Shown: one piece after another, positions 23,027 through 34,532 of the stretch
Layout of the letters: each line of letters opens with the position of its first letter
Position numbering within the stretch: position 1 is the stretch's first letter
Assembly (NCBI GenBank): GCA_013054445.1
Contig: JAAMPI010000049.1
Coordinates: 18,331 to 82,330 of the forward strand
Source: Cudoniella acicularis
Lineage: Eukaryota > Ascomycota > Leotiomycetes > Helotiales > Helotiaceae
Length of the DNA: 64,000 nt
Direction: 5' to 3'
The notes under the pieces: generated by a model
The model's input: the letters and a program-made list of their open reading frames with translations, nothing else
Databases searched by the model: none
What the model was told of the DNA's origin: nothing
Program-made: the position numbers and the translations under genes

Positions 23027-24198
23027 ATAGCGTCTGTTTGGGTTTCAAGCTGTACGCAATATGGGTGGATGGTACTTCCAGTCAATCGGGTACAGAAATG
23101 TTTGCATTTATGGTCAAATTCGTATTGGCAGAATAGAATTCTACATATCTCGTCTTCTGACCCATGCGTGGCTGCCCAGTGAACAGCCTCTTGATGGATT
23201 GGCAGTTGTGGCTTTTGCTTGGGTTTCTAAATATTCCAATTGCATCAGCTGCCATGGCCAGCTCGGCGACAATCTCACTGAGATTGATAGCTCACTCCTT
23301 TTCATGGCTTGCTTGGGAAAATCGCTAAAGTCTGTAATACTCGAGAGTTCGAAATGCTTGGAGGTGTAGATGGGTCAGTATTACCCACGAATATAGATAG
23401 ATGGCTGAAGTCACTTGGATCTTCCAAGGCACGTCATTATCGCCAAGTAAAATAGCTGTCACGACAGGAAACCATTTCGAAAGGCAGCACCACCACACTC
23501 GCAGAAAACTGCTCCTCTCACAGGGCGATTAAAATACATACGCGCATCAGCCTGCGACTCCAATAGACTCCAATAATCCGTGATAAAGTTCACAACTGTA
23601 CTGATAACCATCACATGTATTTTATATCGCTGGCCGCAGTGACGTCGGTGTCAGTCTCGTGAACGGGAAAATCCCATCCCATCGGCTGATGGCATTCCCG
23701 GACAAACAAAGCTGCCCACTGCCCAGCCCGACCACTCCCGCTACTGTCTTGCCATCCAAAGCAGTCACTTAGTCACTCTCACATCCACCACCCGAATGCC
23801 ATCAAGGTGGAAAGCCACCTGCACGCTCTCACGGTTTTCTGGCGCTGCATCACGACCCCTGGGCTGGAGAAGCGGTCAGATACCGACGCCCCTGATTGGC
23901 GGCGGTTCCAATTTCTCCCGGCCTGCACCTGCCTCCGCGCGTTGCCCCTCGGTTTACTCACCAGCGCGAATACAAGGCCATAACCGGGGTACAGTAAGAT
24001 CCAGCTGTTTAAAGTATACTGCTGGCCCGCCTTCTCGTCTCATTTCACATATCGACTCTTTGTAATTCAATTGTTAGTTCAGAGTTCTTTTTTCCTCGGC
24101 TCGGCTACAGTCCGCCGCAATCCAGATAAAGAAATCTGGCGCCCCTTCTATAACACCGCCTATCCTGTTCACGAAAATCGCAAATAGGAACAGCCATC
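23027..24198. other. Upstream region of the NRAMP gene
   Basis: About 1.2 kb, with a GC-richer block at 23640-23990. A plus-strand frame at 23796-24065 is probably leader sequence. I see no gene. Confidence 0.45.
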
Positions 24199-26165
24199 AT
24201 GAATTGTCCCTCACGCACCGAAGAGCCTGAGGGTACTGGCTTCAACCAGAACCCCAGCTCATTGGCCGCCGATCTCACCACTAGAAATGACCTCAACGGT
24301 CTTGCCAACGCCAGGGTATTGAGGAGAACATCGAGCAGTGAGATTCGGGCTGTGGAAGAGCACGAACCTGACGCCAATTTACCTCCTGAGAAGAGGGGTG
24401 TTGTTGGGGAGAAGGAGGCCGTCGGGATGAGCCTCAACGGTGGGAGCCAGGATTTTGGCGATGTTGCGAGTGCCACCCCGGGAGGCAATAATAAAGCATA
24501 TGACCTTTTCATGAGATTTCGCAAGTTGGTTATGACTTTCGCGAAATTTATTGGTCCGGGCTTCATGGTAAGGAGTCGTCAAGTATCTAAGTATTGGACG
24601 TCGATATTAACCTTTTCGTAGATCGCTGTGGCATACATCGACCCTGGCAACTATGCAACGGATGTTGCTGCTGGTGCAACCTACCGCTTCCAGCTCCTGT
24701 TCATTGTCCTGATGTCTAATATCTTCGCCATATTCCTCCAAATCCTGTGTATCAAGCTTGGCAGCGTCAGTGGACTCAACTTGGCAGAAGGTTGGCTTAC
24801 CCTAGATGCGAAGTGATCTTAATTCTTCCCGAATGCTAACACGAACGTCAAGCTTGCAGAGAGTTCCTCCCGAAATGGTTGAACATCTTGCTGTACCTGA
24901 TGGCCGAGGCAGCGGTAAGTTGATTTGGCTTGTCACATAAAACAATTCACTGACATAGAAGCAGATTATCGCAACCGACATTGCTGAAGTCATCGGAACC
25001 GCAATTGCAATCAATCTTCTAATTCCCAAAATTCCATTGGTCGTAGGATGCGCGTTGTCGATCGTCGACGTGCTCCTCATTCTACTTTTCTACAATCCTA
25101 GTGGGACTATGAAAGGACTTCGGGCGTTTGAGGCCTTTGTCATAGCACTGGTAGTAGGTGTTGTGATCTGCTTTTGCATTCAGTTGAGCTTGATCCAAGA
25201 TACCTCTGTTGGAGAAGTCTTCAGAGGGTTCCTTCCATCATCTTCTATTGTGCAATCTCAAGGGCACGTACTTCCATCCTCTTCTAGTTGATTATTTTGC
25301 TGACTCGAGCAGTCTTTATCAAGCTTGTGGAATTCTCGGCGCCACAGTCATGCCACACAGTCTCTACCTTGGAAGTGGAATTGTTCAGCCTCGTCTTTTG
25401 GAATATGACATCAAGCACGGTCTTGCAAACTCTTCGAATCAGTCTGATTCCGGCGAAAAGCAAACTTACTTTCCCTCCCTCTCAGCCATAAACTTCTGCC
25501 TCAAATATTCCATTGCAGAATTGACAGTCGCGCTTTTCACATTCGCTCTCTTTGTCAACAGTGCAATTCTCATCGTTGCTGGCGCTTCCCTCTCCGCTGA
25601 TAGCTCTGCGGCAAATGCAGACCTCTTCGGGATCCATCAGCTTCTTTCTTCCAGTCTAGCTCCTGCGGCTGGTACGATCTTCGCACTCGCCCTTCTCCTT
25701 TCTGGCATAAGCGCTGGAATTATCTGCACCATCGCAGGCCAAATGGTTTCTGAGGGTGCACTGAAGTGGACAATCACTCCATGGGTTCGTCGTCTCATCA
25801 CACGAAGTATCAGCATCACGCCTAGTATCATCATCGCCGGAGCTGTTGGGCGAGAAGGGCTAAACGCAGCATTGAACGGAAGCCAAGTCGCTCTCAGTGT
25901 CGTACTCCCCTTCGTCTCTGCACCGTTGATATATTTCACGTGCCGAAATAAATACATGACAGTTCGACCACATGGCCCTGGAGCTAACGATTCAGCTGAT
26001 GAAGGAGATACGACTCATGATGGAGTAGGAGAGACACCAGCTCAGCCAGTGACCAAGATGAGAAATCACTGGATTGTCGCATTTTTTGGCGTTGTGATAT
26101 GGTTGGTTATTACAATTATGAATATAGCAAATTTGGTGTTATTAGGGATGGGTCAATCTGGGTAG
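24199..26165 (+). CDS. NRAMP divalent metal transporter (SMF type; one-base frame break)
   Basis: Five exons: 24199-24567, 24622-24790, 24853-24914, 24965-25267 and 25313-26165. After a long polar cytosolic N-terminus (about 110 residues) comes the Nramp fold. TM1 has the metal-binding DPGN (IAVAYIDPGNYATDVAAG) and TM6 has MPHS (CGILGATVMPHSLYLGSG); other conserved helices include AIIATDIAEVIGTAIAINLL. H+-coupled Mn/Fe uptake at plasma membrane or vacuole is the family role. The junction of exons 4 and 5 does not keep frame: exon 4 ends in phase 0 but LYQACGILG needs phase 2. One G fewer in GGG (25262-25264) gives SQGTLYQACGILG and 584 residues. A mis-modelled intron is the alternative. Confidence 0.88.
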
Positions 26166-26246
26166 GTGGTACTGGAACCACTTGGGAGGCGCACGATTCG
26201 CGGCTGGGTCAATAAATGACGTAAATGGAGTGGGTTACTGGTCATT

Positions 26247-26264
26247 GTGGTGGGTGGTGGGTGG
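26247..26264 (+). repeat. GTGGTGGG-type 18-mer, copy 1
   Basis: The 18-mer GTGGTGGGTGGTGGGTGG is found here and again exactly, in the same orientation, at 26871-26888. Confidence 0.8.
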
Positions 26265-26870
26265 CATACTGAATTTGGGAGTTTGAGTCTACTCGCCAGA
26301 GCTGGAAAATATCCGGATACGACCGTATTATGATCGAGCATAATAGAGTGAGCTAAAAGCTCACGGGTAGATTTAAAGATCATGAATTCATCAATCTTAC
26401 TGAATATTTCCTTGCGTTACTTTGAACTTCGGTGTCAAGTTGATGACCAAGAAGTTTCCAGCAAATTTAGCTTAGTCTCAGACGATGAATAATTACCTTG
26501 CATGCCTGCATCTCAAACACCTCAGACGTGGAAAATATCTCACACGACATAGACGTTTTAGACATCCTAGATAATTCTAGACATCTCAAACAATCCGAGC
26601 ATCTCTTTCCACGGCTTCTTCTTTACCCCCTTACTATTTTAAACCACTATATATATAGCTCAGCTTAATCATTCTCATGTTACCTCCACAACGATGCACA
26701 AGGGCACGCAACTACTACGTTATCGAGAGGCGAGAAGGGAGAAAACGAACGGTGGGGTCTTTTTAAGAGTTATGTTGTATTGCTGGGAAAAGTGGCTGGT
26801 ATGATATTTCCTGTGTTGGTGAGGAGGGGGAAGAATACTTTACTGCCGGGCTCAAGGAATAGGGACTGGG

Positions 26871-26888
26871 GTGGTGGGTGGTGGGTGG
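26871..26888 (+). repeat. GTGGTGGG-type 18-mer, copy 2
   Basis: Exact copy of 26247-26264, preceded by GGGG; the G tracts could form a quadruplex. Confidence 0.8.
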
Positions 26889-29800
26889 TGGTTGAATATG
26901 TGGAAAATCTACAGTAATAGAGTTATTTTTTGGTTAGTGGTTTGTTTGGCATCCATGAGGTTATGTTTATTCAAGCTTGAACCTTTCAGATCTCCGAGAG
27001 TTTGCTGGATGCTTGATTAATGAGTGCTCAATATTCAAGGAGGAGAAAGTGAATTGGTCATGACCTCTAATCATGACGCATTTTCCTATTTATTAGAGGC
27101 ATCGCTGCGGCTCCAAGGGGTGGAATCATCAACGCAGAAAAGGCAGTCATACCAGCAGTTCTGCGTGCTCGTCTGCGAAGTCGACCACATCGCTGCCGAA
27201 CGGGCTTTGATTCTGGACTTATACCGCGTGCTACTTGTGGTATTTCGGGGCCGATTTGACCCCATGGAAGGAAAGAAAGAAAGAAGAAAGAAGTGGAAAT
27301 GAAACACCGCTGCTGCTGTTACTTATGGCATTGCTGTTAATGCTATAAAAATGTTGTGGGAGATTGATATTAAACGTTCTGGATAGCTACTACGGAAGTA
27401 AAACCTAATATAAAAAACTTGAAAATTTCGTACGGTAGTCACTTTGTAAGAGGAGTGTGGAGAAGGATATTGAATACTGCACTATTTTCTATAATATTCG
27501 GTAGCAGGCTTTATACTGGTGGGTTGGTGGGGTACTGGATGTGGCTCAGGGGTTAGCTTCAACACTTTAAAATTAAACAGCATTAAATTTTCACAAACAC
27601 TTGATCAAATTTATAAATGGATATTTATTAGCTAAGAGAGTGGTTTTATTAATTTTATTATGCATTTGAATACGAGATTAATTTTATTCTTTGAAGTGCC
27701 GTGAACAGATTCTCGATAGTCGCAATGATGCGACTTGGCACGGAATCTATCAGGAAGAAATCTGGATCGTGATTAGGTGACAAAAAATGTGACAAAGCGT
27801 TTGTAGAAATTAATAATGCTTAAATTTGAAGTATTGAGATTGTCGATCAAGCAGTCAAATTGATACAGACTTAGCAATACCTACGTAACAGCAGTCGGTA
27901 TTATTCTCTCAGTGGTGAACAACAGAGCAGAAATACATCTATTAAAGAGCTCAAATATGTTACAAGAAAGCATACCGTTAGTGGTCAAACAAGAATTGGA
28001 ATTCCCGCTACCTGGAGCGGGAGATCTGGATGTGAAAGGATGCAGCAGACAACCGCTTGTGTATAGCCCTTGATTCAAATCGAGGATTCAACCAATGACC
28101 GCTTTACGAAGCATCCTATTGTCACTTTTATCCAGTGCATAAATTACGTGGAATATAATTCTGCTGCTGTTATTTAGGCTGTTGCTGTCACTGCCAAAAA
28201 GAGTCGTACACTAGTGAAAGACTTTCGAAAGTTAAGAATAACCCATTCATCAAACGGGGTTGCCATCAGCCGTACAAATTCTCCTCTGTTGGCCGCTCGT
28301 AAGATTTAGTAAATCCTGGCCAAATTTCCAAGTTTTCAGACTCTTTTGCTTGGCCTCGGCGTGGCCCAAGGGCGTAATCCACCATTGTTGATCAGTGGGC
28401 TATTTTGGTTCCGGGGGGGAATATATAAGTGATGGGTGTAGGTTGGCCTGTGGCCAACAAGAGGTCTCGCATCTTTTTGAAAGCTTAGACTTGTTTATCC
28501 AGGTTTCCTTAACATCGCATCGGCAGCGGATAAGTTAAGTGAATCTGGAAGATGGAAGGAGGCAGTTTATTTGCTATTATAGGGAAAACTTAAGAATAGC
28601 TGTTCCTATTGTCTGCGTGAGAGACCTTCATTCAAGTTCAATAAATGGTATTTTTCTAGATCTGTCTTTCTGCAAACGCACCACCTCTTCAATCAGATAG
28701 ATCTTTAAAAGCCTAGGAGGAAAAGGTCAGATGTCAGTGGCTGTTGAGGTGGACAGACCCAACAAAGAAATGTCCACGGTGCCAATTCCGGGAACCAGAT
28801 GATGCTCAGCAGTTCAATGCCTGTTTTTATTTCACTGCTTCTGGCAAAAAAAACCAACTACACTCTTTAATATGAGATATTGCGGAAGGTGGAGTTATAA
28901 GAAGAATCAGAGGATGTGTCAGACTTGTTTGTGTGTGTGAGAGAGAGAGAAGCTTTTATTGACAGCAAATTACTCGAGTGACAGTAAAACTACCCCTTCG
29001 CACGATATTTTTTACAGACAGCTAAACACCTTTTTCGCACAGCTGGGTCATGATTTCGCACTCGTTTGGCTGGGCTGAAGAGTCTGGAATGATTTTGAGC
29101 ATGGGCTTGCTTCAAGAGACTACTCCCCCATGATATATCTTTCTTTTCCACTGAATTTGCACACTGATTTTCTGTGGCAAGGATGTAAGGGGGTTGAAAT
29201 ACCTCTTGTTTTAGAGAAGCTCTGGAGAACATTGGAAGTGGGTTTGCGCTTTCCATATCCGATTAGCGGATTAATTCATGAAGGAAAGCATGCCTAGAAA
29301 GGTAAAATATTCCTGAGTTTCCGGCCACTCCTATTGATACCCCGTACTCCCAATCCCATTACCCCTCAGCACAACACCACTCACCCAGCAATTCCTATAT
29401 TCAACTCCCCAACCCATTTCCAACCACCAACCTCAACCATCCAAGAGCCCAAGACTTTAGACTCACAATATCCATCCAAAGCTATAAAAATAATAACATA
29501 GAAAGTTGTTTCATCGATGAATGACACCCTCAATGGTTAGCAGTTCGAGAATTCCATGTGCCGGCAGCCGGTATGGAGAGTTCAAGGAGTTTTCACTTGC
29601 GTGAGTGTGTGAGTGCTTGATTCGCTGATGAGTATTTTTCGCACGGCTTTGAGCCTTTGAGCCTGGCTTGTCGGGTGTAAATTCTTGGAGGCAGTTGATA
29701 CAAATTGATAGTACGGTCCAAGAAATGACAGCAACAACCCTCTTTCGCGTCACCTTTTTCACCGGTCTCTAATTCGTAAGACACACTAATCCCTACAGAG

Positions 29801-30929
29801 CTCGATGGAACATCAATAAGTGGGATAGGAGACTTCGCAACTGCGTTATCAGCGAGCCGTAAGCGACTTCGTTGGTCTTTGGAAAACCCTAGGAAAGTCC
29901 ATTTCTCACATTTTTGAGGTTTCTGAGGTCGGGGGAGGCGAAGTATATAATGAATTTTGAAGGAATTGAGAAATGAGTAGCTTCGCTTCACTAGAACTGA
30001 AGGGCGGAGAAGAGCCAACTTCAAGAATTCACTTCCGAGAATCATAAGTCTCTGCTATAAATTCTCTTCCACGCACAATCACTTGAGAATGTAACAGTAA
30101 CCGAATCGAATGAGAAAGCTGCTGCTGCATTCCTGGCCCAAAAATCTCAATTCACAAGTGTCAGCTCTTGACAGCTACCCACGTTGATTGGAAGCTTATT
30201 GGTAATATGGAAAGTTAATCCAGTGAGCTTTGATTCTTTGAGGACATGCTGTTCGAGCGAGAGGTGCAAACAAAACACGAGGGCTGTGGCATGAATTGAC
30301 AACAAGACGTTAAATGACAGCAATCCTATGAGTGACAGCGGCTGGAACAGGTTTTGCTTTTCATTCTTATTTCCAGACCCTCTCTCTGATATGTGTAAAT
30401 CCCGGAATCCAATTCCAGCAGAGCGCTTAAGACAGCAAAATTTAAACTCATGCGTTTCTAGTTTGATTCCTCTCGATGTCGCAAAATGACGTGGACTATT
30501 CTAAATCTGTAGAGAGGAAAAAAGAGAGGTTGGTTTAGACGGTGCTTTTATATTATCGAGAACTGAACTCGAAGCTGGTAATATTGCACTCGGAGATAGG
30601 TAAATATGCATCTAAGAGAGCTCGACACAACCACAGGAAATATCCTCGAGAACATCGTGAATGATGGTTCTTCGTCAAGCCTTCCGTCAGTGAAAATGGC
30701 GAGGGAGAGTATATCTGTGGTGTGGCAATAGATACTTTGCTATTGCGAGATATTCAGCGAAGCTATGAGATAAACTGGAGGAATCTGGGAAAAAATCTAT
30801 TACCTACCTGGGAGGCTGCACTTTCCTCCTTAACCAGCTGACCACAATCACCTGCACTTTTTTTTTGATAGCAACTTCCCGCTTTCTGGCTCCACAGGAA
30901 ACGTGTCAAAATCAACTTCCTCCCCCTTT

Positions 30930-31851
30930 TCAAACGCAGCACAATTGATCCAACCGGAAAATGAACTCTCTCCGACGTTGCGTCACTGTGGTTACGCAAT
31001 GACTGAGTAATTGGTGATAAAAAGGAGACCTGCTTGTACCAAGATCCTGCCATCTTGTAACGAATATCGCGTGCCCAAGTCCACCGAAGTCTCTGAAGTC
31101 GATCCTGAATTCGGTCGCGCAAAATTTACATTGCCTCGAGCCACCTGGACTTACAAAATAATCAGTCCTGCCCAGATAGTATAGACGACATTTGACCCAA
31201 CATCCAATCTCACAAGGGTCCTCCAGAAGAACAAAGCCAAAATGAGGTCAAATCTGAAGGTTCAAGTCCGATAGAAATTTTGGAGAAGGATACCCCTGAA
31301 ATATCCATTGCTTGCGGACTAGAAGTGACCCATCAACTATCCGGGACAAGGTAGTTATTGTCTCAGTGCCGTTCGGACGATGGTATGTTGTAGTCTTGGA
31401 AGATAGCACGTCCAAAAGTAAAGAGCAATCTGCGCCCCGACGATGTCGCTTCATGGCCATCTGAAACCCCAAGATACTGAAGTTGGAATGAATGAAATTT
31501 GTTATCGTAAAATCAGCTATCCAGCACGGAGGTGCATGTATTTCCGCATGTTCGATGGAATGAAGCTTCTTGCAATCCCCGCACGCAATGTAGTTGGGAA
31601 AATCTCGTTCTTAAATTACCAGGAATTCAAAAGAGTCAAAATCCCAGTCGCCCCCGGCCCCCGGCCCCTAGGTATTGTGAAGCGACCAAGGAATAAACCG
31701 GTGTGCAACAGAGAGCAAAAGAGGCGGCTGAGATAGGCGGCAAGAATTTTGCGATGTAGAGTATGAGTTCTGGAGGAAGTTGGCTAAAACTGAAAGTTCG
31801 AGAGCAACGGGTCTCTGGTGAGGGAAAACCGGTCGATGGCGACGATGCCAT
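30930..31851 (-). pseudogene. Decayed F-box gene of a fungal Cys-rich family
   Basis: Reading the minus strand from the ATG at 31849-31851, an F-box is clear (FSQLPPELILYIAKFLPP, then CCTPVYSLVASQYLG). The frame then breaks at a tandem CCCCCGG heptamer (31651-31668). Removing one heptamer joins it to GDWDFDSFEFLVI, then a TAA stop, then RDFPNYIACGDCKKLHSIEH. Near 31250 comes a TGA, after which the same frame continues GFVLLEDPCEIGCWVKCR and ends GHAIFVTRWQDLGTSRSPFY ... at a TGA at 30930-30932. The CxxC.KLH and Cys-rich C-terminal pattern is typical of F-box proteins expanded in Leotiomycetes (my recollection). One frameshift plus two internal stops make it a pseudogene. Confidence 0.72.
31651..31668. 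repeat. CCCCCGG heptamer tandem repeat in the F-box pseudogene
   Basis: Two full units and a partial third (CCCCCGG CCCCCGG CCCC). One unit too many shifts the F-box gene frame. Confidence 0.85.
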
Positions 31852-32780
31852 TTTCCAAACGAAGATAGGATGGACCCGAAGAACCCCAGGAAATTGACTC
31901 ATAAGAGAATTGATGATTTTTTAGGATGTTTGAGAAGAGGATCTGAGGAAATGGAATCTTGAAAAGACCCGGAAAGTGAAGTGTAGGTTCAGCGGCGGTA
32001 AGAAAACAGTAAGTATATCAGTTGGTAGTGGTTTCTTCGGAGACGCGACGTTTTGTCAAGTGGAAAGTTGAAAATAAAAGGAATGATGAAGGGAAGGAAG
32101 GTTCTTGGGAAGGTCTCAACCATTCATAGGTCGGTACTAGTCCCTCCAAGAACTAGCCTTTCAAGTGACCATTTCGAATCTCCTTCAACGAGTGAGTGAC
32201 TAACATAAAATTAGAGTATGATGAGTGAAAAATACTCCCGGGGAATCAAAATAGATTTGTTGCTACAATTGCTCTTGGATTTATTCCGCTAAAGTTGAAA
32301 GTGCTACATTTTGTAGTTCACCCAATAGATACCTCTCAGTGTGTCAATTCCATCTAAATAGAGCTACGCTTATAGAGAAGCAGAGAAACCTGGCTGTTCC
32401 AAGGATTAATGTAGATAGATAATATGTGGATTGTGGCGGAATAGTAGTGAGTTAAAGATGGCGTTATGTTTATGAAAGAGATATGTTTATAATACGATTG
32501 GCACTTGCCGGAAACGACTTAAGGAAGGTCTATTCATTTCTCACTTATCAACAGAAGAATCGAGTTTTTAAAAGAACAGACTGAGATAATTTATACAATA
32601 ATGAAAGTCTATGTAGGAGTAAAGTATAAACAAAAGAAATAGAACATATGCTGCACTCCCCAACGCCATGCTAACCCAAACCCTCTTCGTATAGTACATG
32701 CACGAAATCTCACAAATATTAAGGTCCTCGCTTTCCTCAGCACCCACTGTGACATCGAAGACAATCCAATCTTTATCCCC
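31852..32780. other. Intergenic, AT-rich
   Basis: Between the F-box pseudogene start and the 3' end of the DUF7702 gene. Nothing recognisable. Confidence 0.45.
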
Positions 32781-33740
32781 TCATTTCTGGATAAATGATT
32801 CACCATTCATCTCAAGATCCCGACTCTGGTTCTTTCCGCTCCCAACAATTGCCATAACAACCTTTCCAATAATTGTGTGCTTCGCAATCTTGAGAAAAAC
32901 GTTCTCCTTCTGTTGCGGTTTCTGGGCGCCATTTTGTAGTTGTGAAGCATCGCTGCTGTCCATGCTGCCAACAATTTGCGCGCCCTGCGCAACCTTTGGT
33001 AATTTCTTCAACGTCAAGCCAACAGCCTCGAATACGATAACCACAGCCAATTCCTGAAGAAGGGCCATGCAAAGAAGGACAGTAGGCTTCCCAGTAAGGA
33101 GGTTGAAATCCTTATTGTGCGTAAAGGTGCTGAAGACAGAGTAGACGAGTCGAACAAGCAGGAATGGTAAGGAGAATGCGACGGCGAAGAGGAGGCGATG
33201 CTCTCCACTCTCAGCATGAGAAGCTGAGAAAGAGGCTATGATTGTTGCAATGACAGTGAGGACATATGAGGCAATGAACAAAGCCGTCCCCGCTTTGTTG
33301 AGAGTAGTTGGTTGAAATTTTCCCGTAGTGTCATAGTTGCTGCCAGCATCGACTCCACCCACGATACCTAGGATAAGACCCACGGTGATGATCAATTGGA
33401 TCAAGTTGAGCACGCGAGGACTGAGGATTGTCTTGTGGGTTTTGTTGATGTTTTCGAGAAGACGGCTTAGGAGTCCGAGCGTAGCAAGCTCAAGAGGTGA
33501 GAAGCCAACATTTGTGAGGATTGCGGAGCCAGTGTATAGGCCAATGCTGGTTGGGTTGCTGATTGTGGCTAGCTCCAGTGCACCACCGAGGATACGTGCG
33601 AGGGAGAAGAGGATGATGAAGTACCAGCCGGAATTTCGACCGAATCCATGTCTTATGGCCAGGAAAATGGCGATGAATAGAGCTGGAATATAGACGACGA
33701 TTTCGCCAATCGAGATGCCGTCGCGGTAGGTGAGAGTCAT
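32781..33740 (-). CDS. DUF7702-type seven-helix fungal membrane protein
   Basis: Intronless, 319 residues, starting MTLTYRDGISIGEIVVYIPA. Hydrophobic segments: IVVYIPALFIAIFLAIRHG, WYFIILFSLARILGGALELA, ILTNVGFSPLELATLGLLSR, LIQLIITVGLILGIVGGVDA, ALFIASYVLTVIATIIASFS, LLFAVAFSLPFLLVRLVYSV and VLLCMALLQELAVVIVFEAV. This gives seven predicted helices with a short outside N-terminus and a polar cytosolic tail. The RHGFGRNSGWYFII and ARILGGALEL motifs are those I associate with DUF7702/RTA1-like fungal proteins. A receptor-like or lipid-related role has not been shown. It stands alone beside gene-poor DNA. Confidence 0.75.
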   Translation of the reverse strand: MTLTYRDGISIGEIVVYIPALFIAIFLAIRHGFGRNSGWYFIILFSLARILGGALELATISNPTSIGLYTGSAILTNVGFSPLELATLGLLSRLLENINKTHKTILSPRVLNLIQLIITVGLILGIVGGVDAGSNYDTTGKFQPTTLNKAGTALFIASYVLTVIATIIASFSASHAESGEHRLLFAVAFSLPFLLVRLVYSVFSTFTHNKDFNLLTGKPTVLLCMALLQELAVVIVFEAVGLTLKKLPKVAQGAQIVGSMDSSDASQLQNGAQKPQQKENVFLKIAKHTIIGKVVMAIVGSGKNQSRDLEMNGESFIQK

Positions 33741-34108
33741 GTTGAAGGTGTATTATACACTATATGAGGAACTCGAACGAGGAAACTTTGCTTGTGAAGT
33801 CGGATGGTGGTGGTGGTGAGAGTGATGATGATGATGATGAGAATGAGAATGGAACACTCTATCAAGGGGGAAACGGTGGAATATATACAAACTGTTGCAC
33901 GGAGGTGTCCCGTTCCATCATTACGTGCGTTCGAAGATATCTGGGGGACACGCCTACGCAAGGCCGGCAAGGCAATCTCGACCGAAGGAGTAATCAAGAT
34001 GTCAGGAAGGCGCAGCTTCAGCAAAAACATTTGGCGAGTCACAGGCGGCTCCATCAGCCTCCATGCCGAGCCGACCACCTAGATGGGCTCTGGTGTAGTT
34101 GGTGAGCA

Positions 34109-34131
34109 GGGGGGGGGGAGGGGAGGGGGGG
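34109..34131 (+). repeat. G-tract, quadruplex-prone
   Basis: Runs of 10, 4 and 7 G separated by single A. Confidence 0.85.
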
Positions 34132-34489
34132 AGCGGCAGAAAAGCAACAGAAGAAAGCTTGTGGTGCTGATGTGCCAATCAGCGTGGCAGCCATGGCCAT
34201 CTTCCGTCCGTTAGACGCAAGACCCTGCGACTTGTCACCGCTACACGGTGCACTTCGTCTCGCGACTCCAGTTATCGGCATTATTATTAAGCTTCGTGGC
34301 GGTAGACGAAGTACGTGCACGAGCATACAAGGGCGTGTTATGCTTCAGTGGCAGCGGGACCATGTGGCCTGCAGGTGTGGTGGGGTTGCAGGTGTTGTCG
34401 AAATAGCGCTACTCTGAGCTTGCCCAAATGGGAAAGGCCATCGAAGAGGCGCCGTGGCCCGTGGACCCGACTTCAAGGCTCCAAGCGAG

Positions 34490-34532
34490 CTCGAACCTTC
34501 GAACCTTCGAACCCTTCGAACCCTTCGAACCG
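34490..34532. repeat. TTCGAACC(C) tandem minisatellite
   Basis: Four to five head-to-tail copies of a 9-10 bp unit, TCGAACCT(T) then CGAACCCTT. Each centres on the palindrome TTCGAA. Confidence 0.75.

Larger units (their letters stand above)
26166..30929. other. Gene-poor AT-rich region
   Basis: Nearly 4.8 kb with no gene I can defend. Minus-strand ATG frames at 28990-29256 (88 codons) and 29593-30045 (150 codons) are of unknown status and lack recognisable motifs. Simple repeats include a GT/GA run at about 28929-28952 and purine tracts at about 27270-27290. I see no transposon terminal repeats, but a decayed element cannot be excluded by eye. Confidence 0.45.

Noticed and set aside
29593..30045. 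150-codon minus-strand ATG frame
   Set aside because: No domain, no conserved-looking block and AT-rich surroundings; left uncalled.
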